DNA from: an uncultured Ruminococcus sp.
GTDB lineage: Bacteria > Bacillota > Clostridia > Oscillospirales > Ruminococcaceae
Length of the DNA stretch: 64,000 nucleotides
Direction of reading: 5' to 3'
Assembly: GCA_900543145.1 (NCBI GenBank)
Contig: UQPZ01000007.1
Location: 61,549-125,548 of the forward strand
Shown here: piece after piece, positions 61,120-64,000 of the stretch
Numbering within the stretch: the first letter of the stretch is position 1
Layout of the letters: each line of letters begins with the position of its first letter
Made by a program: the position numbers and the translations under genes
Notes under the pieces: generated by a model
Databases searched by the model: none
Seen by the model: only the letters and a program-made list of their open reading frames with translations
Told to the model about the DNA's origin: nothing

Positions 61120-61548
61120 ATGAAAATAAAGGTATCTATAGACCGCTGTTTTAATAAACCGGATATGAACCTGAAGGCTCTTGCCAGAATTACGATAGAC
61201 AATGTTTTTACAATCGAGGGCTTCAAGATAATGCCGGACAAAAATGGTGAACTTAAGGCTATTATGCCGCAGCAGTCTTATGTGGACAAAGATGGAAAAA
61301 CCCAGTATAGGGATATTGCACATCCGATAACTCCGGAGGCAAGGAGCATAATATGCAGCACTATACTTAAAGCGTATTATGCTCATGTACAGCGGGCTGA
61401 GGCAGAGAAAATGTCGGCGGTTAAAACTCAGAGCAGCGCTAATGATCAGGGTAACAGCGCTGAATTAAAACCGCAGCTTGATCAGAATTACAATTATCAG
61501 AGTTGGGACAGCTTGCTTCAGCAAGAGCCTGATATGGAAATGGGGTGA
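61120..61548 (+). CDS. SpoVG-like domain protein in the transfer operon
   Basis: 142 residues. Residues 1-85 match SpoVG: NLKALARITIDNVFTIEGFKIM, AIMPQQSYVDKDGKTQYRDIAHPITPEARSII. SpoVG is a small DNA- or RNA-binding regulator of septation in Firmicutes. Here it sits between a pilin-like and a channel gene, and carries an extra 55-residue Ser/Gln-rich tail. Its role in the element is unknown. Overlaps the next gene by 4 nt. Confidence 0.85.
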   Translation: MKIKVSIDRCFNKPDMNLKALARITIDNVFTIEGFKIMPDKNGELKAIMPQQSYVDKDGKTQYRDIAHPITPEARSIICSTILKAYYAHVQRAEAEKMSAVKTQSSANDQGNSAELKPQLDQNYNYQSWDSLLQQEPDMEMG

Positions 61549-62459
61549 ACGCTTTGGCTGGATTAGTTTCTATAGCTATATGTTTTATACTCGGACTTAT
61601 AGCTCCGGTACTGCTTGAAAATTTACAGAACTGCCTTGAAGATCTTGCATACAATTCTTTTAGAGTTGACGCATACATCTCAGAAACTACAAATTCTTCG
61701 GTAACTGAATCTCTAATGAATGTATTTGCTTCAATAGGGATCTCCCTGCTAATGCTTCTCTTTTTAGTAAAGGGATTCCAAACATATGTATTATACACAG
61801 ACGGTGACGCAGAAAGCGATCCTATCAATTTTCTGGCACTTTTTATAAAAGGCTTGGTAATAGCTGTCTGCGGTAACACTGTTTTGAATTGGTTTGCAGA
61901 AATTATATCAGATCTCTCCGGTAAGGCTCTGACAGCAGTGCAAAGCTCTTTAGGAACAGATTATGATTGGGATGGATTTGTAGATTACTTTTCGACATGG
62001 ACAGAAGAATCGCTGGCAGAAGAACTGACGAGCTTTGCTATAGTAGTAATTTTCACTATTTTCTTCTGGATAATATATATTAAATGTCTGGGCTATGGAT
62101 TTGAACTATGGATCTTAAAAATTGCAATGCCTATATGCTCAATAGGACTTATTAACTCAGATAAAGGCATTTTCAAATCATATGTTATGAGTATCTCAAA
62201 GGTCATGGTAACTATACTTGTACAGATAACGCTTACACAACTTGGTTTTTCAATATTAATATCAGGATTTCACAACAATAACCTTTTAAGTGCGGCATTT
62301 CTTGGGACTATCTGCCTTTGGACGAGTTTAAGAAGTCCAAAAATGCTGGGTGACTTTATGATCCCGTCACAGGGAGGAGGTAATCTTATGATGAAGGCAT
62401 ATTATGGCGGTAATATGATCCGCAGTATTAAAAGCGTATTTAGACACTTTAAAAAGTAG
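61545..62459 (+). CDS. TrbL/VirB6-like polytopic channel protein
   Basis: 304 residues from GTG at 61545 (TTG at 61554 also possible). About six membrane segments (first at 1-25, others between 60 and 260) and a soluble C terminus. The pattern of small gene neighbours and topology resembles TrbL/VirB6 proteins that form the inner-membrane part of the transfer channel; the sequence itself has few fixed motifs. Start overlaps the SpoVG-like gene. Confidence 0.72.
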   Translation: MNALAGLVSIAICFILGLIAPVLLENLQNCLEDLAYNSFRVDAYISETTNSSVTESLMNVFASIGISLLMLLFLVKGFQTYVLYTDGDAESDPINFLALFIKGLVIAVCGNTVLNWFAEIISDLSGKALTAVQSSLGTDYDWDGFVDYFSTWTEESLAEELTSFAIVVIFTIFFWIIYIKCLGYGFELWILKIAMPICSIGLINSDKGIFKSYVMSISKVMVTILVQITLTQLGFSILISGFHNNNLLSAAFLGTICLWTSLRSPKMLGDFMIPSQGGGNLMMKAYYGGNMIRSIKSVFRHFKK

Positions 62460-62474
62460 TAAGGCGATGTGCAT

Positions 62475-62681
62475 ATGACTATATCAAATATAATAAACGG
62501 AATACTGATACTTATTCCTATAGGGTCAGCGCTAAGAATTGCGATACTTGCAATTTCTATGATCTCTAACAAAGATGATGAAAGAGCTATTAAGGGTAAG
62601 ATCGTTAATACGATCAAGTTCGCAGTCTTAGCGTCCTGCGTGGGTATAATTAAGGATCTTGTCCTGCGTTACTATAACTAA
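62475..62681 (+). CDS. Small two-helix membrane protein, second pilin-like subunit
   Basis: 68 residues from the ATG at 62475. Two membrane segments (about 5-25 and 47-63) flank a charged loop SNKDDERAIKGK. It has no signal peptide. It resembles VirB2/TrbC-like subunits like the earlier gene, but shorter. AAGG-type ribosome site. Confidence 0.6.
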   Translation: MTISNIINGILILIPIGSALRIAILAISMISNKDDERAIKGKIVNTIKFAVLASCVGIIKDLVLRYYN

Positions 62682-62686
62682 TTAAT

Positions 62687-62707
62687 GGTGCGGCATTATG
62701 CCGCACC
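62687..62707 (+). promoter_or_regulatory. Palindrome copy 3, before the PrgI-like gene
   Basis: Core TGCGGCATTATGCCGCA (62689-62705) with two further paired bases on each side. Compared with copies 1 and 2, A/T in the arms at symmetric positions are changed to G/C together, so the palindrome is kept. It ends 4 nt before the GGAGGTG ribosome site of the next gene. Confidence 0.6.
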
Positions 62708-62721
62708 CGGAGGTGAAAAAA

Positions 62722-63039
62722 TTGAATGAAAATAAATGCTATTTTCCGGTTGACGTATCCGTTGAAAAAGAATACACTCCCGGCTTAGGTAAAAAAGAAA
62801 TGCGCCGAACAATTAAAGGAAGTTTCGTTGTACTGGTTTTATCGATCGTACTGTATATTTACTTCAATAACCTGTTGGCTTCAATGGTCGTTTTTATAGT
62901 AGGTTCAGCAGCCTGCGGGATATTTTGTATACGCAGTCCAGGTACTAATATATCATTTGTAGACGAGATTAAGAATCTTGCGTCTTACATAAAAGCTCAG
63001 AAAGTTTTTCTTTTTCAATATTCAGATGAATGGAGATAA
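62722..63039 (+). CDS. PrgI-like conjugation channel protein
   Basis: 105 residues from the TTG at 62722 (GGAGGTG 6 nt upstream; an in-frame ATG at 62698 lies inside the palindrome and before the ribosome site). FPVDVSVEKEYTPGLGKKEMRRTI is followed by two membrane helices (about 37-70) and a short C terminus IKNLASYIKAQKVFLFQ. This layout matches PrgI/VirB3-like proteins. The VirB4 ATPase usually follows and is expected beyond the ankyrin-like gene. Confidence 0.65.
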   Translation: MNENKCYFPVDVSVEKEYTPGLGKKEMRRTIKGSFVVLVLSIVLYIYFNNLLASMVVFIVGSAACGIFCIRSPGTNISFVDEIKNLASYIKAQKVFLFQYSDEWR

Positions 63040-63043
63040 CCGA

Positions 63044-63853
63044 ATGAAAACGATAATTGACGGGTTTAAATACGATACGGAAACCGCAGTAATGGTTATG
63101 TCTTATATGCTTAACGAATACGAAAAAGGAGAGCTTTACCGCAACCGCAAGTATAAATTCTTTTGCCTGCATATGCTGCAGCGGGAGAAAAAGCTTGAAT
63201 ATGAATACAAGATAATACCGCTAACAAAACAGCAGGCAATGGATCTGCTTATAGATTATGAGCAAATTGATGAGTATGAAAAGCTGTTCGGCGAAATACC
63301 CGAAGCTGAGGGAGAGGACTTTATACCGGAACCTGAAGAAGATGTAACAACAGCTGAGAAGGTATATATAACGGCTGAGATCCCGGAACCAGCCGAGCCT
63401 GGCGAACCCGAGGCGGTCATTTCAAGTAATGTTCCCGATGACGGCAAAAGTAGTGAAATTAAAAAGAAAACAAAGCCGCTGCGCAGGGTTCAGAAAAAGC
63501 TTCTTGCAGCCTGCCTAAATAATGATATTAAGACTGTACAGGCTTGTATTACCTGCGGAGCTGTACCAGGTGCGGCACATATACGGCGGGCGATTCTTTA
63601 TGACGGCAGAGATATACTTAGATTGCTTTTTGCCGATTTCCCAGGCTTGAAAATCGGCAAAAAAGAAATACGTCTTGCAATCTTAAAACGCGATATTGAG
63701 ATGTTTAAGTTAATCTTACTAAAGTGTCCGAAGTTGGAAGAGTATGCTTTGAAAGTAAGTAAAAAATATCTTATTGCTGAAATTGTGGAATATTTAAAAA
63801 ATGATTTCAATGAGGATAAGATTAAACAATCGGTACATAAGGCAGAAGAATAA
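63044..63853 (+). CDS. Ankyrin-repeat-like element protein
   Basis: 269 residues from the ATG at 63044 (GGAG nine bases upstream). Residues 1-70 are a helical domain; 85-135 a Glu/Pro-rich linker (EIPEAEGEDFIPEPEEDVTTAEK); 150-255 three helix-pair units (KLLAACLNNDIKTVQACITCGA, RRAILYDGRDILRLLF, RLAILKRDIEMFKLILLKC) with the ankyrin-like alternation. Ankyrin repeats bind proteins. It is unusual inside a conjugation operon. Starts 5 nt after the PrgI-like gene, so it is part of the same transcript. Confidence 0.65.
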   Translation: MKTIIDGFKYDTETAVMVMSYMLNEYEKGELYRNRKYKFFCLHMLQREKKLEYEYKIIPLTKQQAMDLLIDYEQIDEYEKLFGEIPEAEGEDFIPEPEEDVTTAEKVYITAEIPEPAEPGEPEAVISSNVPDDGKSSEIKKKTKPLRRVQKKLLAACLNNDIKTVQACITCGAVPGAAHIRRAILYDGRDILRLLFADFPGLKIGKKEIRLAILKRDIEMFKLILLKCPKLEEYALKVSKKYLIAEIVEYLKNDFNEDKIKQSVHKAEE

Positions 63854-63855
63854 GT

Positions 63856-63870
63856 GTGTCACTGTGACAC
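63856..63870 (+). terminator. Short palindrome after the ankyrin-like gene
   Basis: GTGTCAC-T-GTGACAC (63856-63870) followed by TTTT. It could be a weak terminator or a protein-binding site; it is 3 nt after the stop codon. Confidence 0.4.
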
Positions 63871-64000
63871 TTTTCAGACAACGATAAAAGAATCGTACAT
63901 ATCTTGAATGGACTTAAAGCCTTAGAAATAATTGAAGAATGTGATTATAACGGTGATGTAAGTCCTATGAAAGAACCCGAAATTCTTAAAAATGAACCGC
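63871..64000 (+). other. Open frame running off the right edge
   Basis: After the TGA at 63867-63869 a plus frame stays open to the edge and reads HFSDNDKRIVHILNGLKALE and beyond. There is no ATG, but a TTG at 63904 could start it. The sequence reads like protein. With only 44 residues it cannot be classed; it may be a gene start or a remnant. Confidence 0.3.

Noticed and set aside
1..64000. CRISPR arrays, insertion sequences, prophage genes
   Set aside because: No repeat-spacer pattern, transposase or phage structural gene was seen in any frame.

Overview
The window reads as a chromosome segment of an anaerobic, spore-forming Clostridia, most like a gut Ruminococcaceae/Oscillospiraceae. The evidence is a gerA-type germination operon, rubrerythrin, a group II ECF transporter core next to truA, a type 1B dihydroorotate dehydrogenase (pyrK-pyrD), a ClpE-like unfoldase, strong AGGAGG ribosome sites and near-consensus TTGACA-N17-TATAAT promoters. 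No rRNA or CRISPR array was seen. The species cannot be fixed from sequence reading alone.

Positions 1-46.5 kb are ordinary chromosome. In order: the end of a rubrerythrin gene; a uridine kinase-like protein and a beta-CASP nuclease (-); a zinc-ribbon membrane protein (-); a DUF421/DUF4363 pair (-); the gerA-gerB-gerC operon (+); a long minus-strand block from 20.7 to 10.8 kb (ecfA1, membrane protein, ecfA2, DUF1275, ecfT, small protein, truA, DUF5711, cvpA, clpE-like); sugar kinase, methyltransferase, flavodoxin-fold oxidoreductase, glmM and a GNAT (-); manA, glk, ilvD, pyrC, pyrF, pyrK and pyrD (+); a marR-controlled heterodimeric ABC exporter (-); a GH13 alpha-glucosidase (+); an ArsC/Spx-like protein and a CDF cation transporter (-); a GH26-like glycosidase and a beta-lactamase-fold lipoprotein (-).

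At 47.0-47.2 kb there is an intact tRNA-Arg(CCU) and then only the 3' 49 nt of a tRNA-Pro(GGG), both on the minus strand. Everything to the right (47.2-64.0 kb) is one strand-coherent (+) accessory block: parA, parB, a RelB/ParE-like toxin-antitoxin pair, a large unknown protein, a second ParB-like protein, an ArdC-like metallopeptidase, a MazF/PemK-like toxin, a DUF3991-Toprim primase-like protein, an oriT-like intergenic region, a ribbon-helix-helix protein, a MOBP-type relaxase, a VirD4 coupling ATPase, and the start of a type IV secretion operon (two pilin-like small membrane proteins, SpoVG-like protein, TrbL/VirB6-like protein, PrgI-like protein, ankyrin-like protein). This is the left part of an integrative conjugative element whose host-side end is the displaced 3' fragment of tRNA-Pro. 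The integrase, VirB4 and the intact tRNA-Pro are expected beyond the right edge.

The least ordinary signals lie in the element. (1) The parA leader is highly structured: the apical loop of one hairpin is complementary to two copies of the same 11-mer, one of which overlaps the parA start codon. (2) A palindrome, TGCGACA-N3-TGTCGCA, recurs across the stop codons of both parA and parB, and a compensated variant sits in front of the PrgI-like gene; these are candidate partition or operator sites. (3) The candidate oriT carries several inverted repeats. On the chromosome, notable points are a GerC homologue without its lipobox cysteine, an ECF operon interrupted by two unrelated membrane-protein genes, and a MarR operator placed at the start site of the exporter operon.
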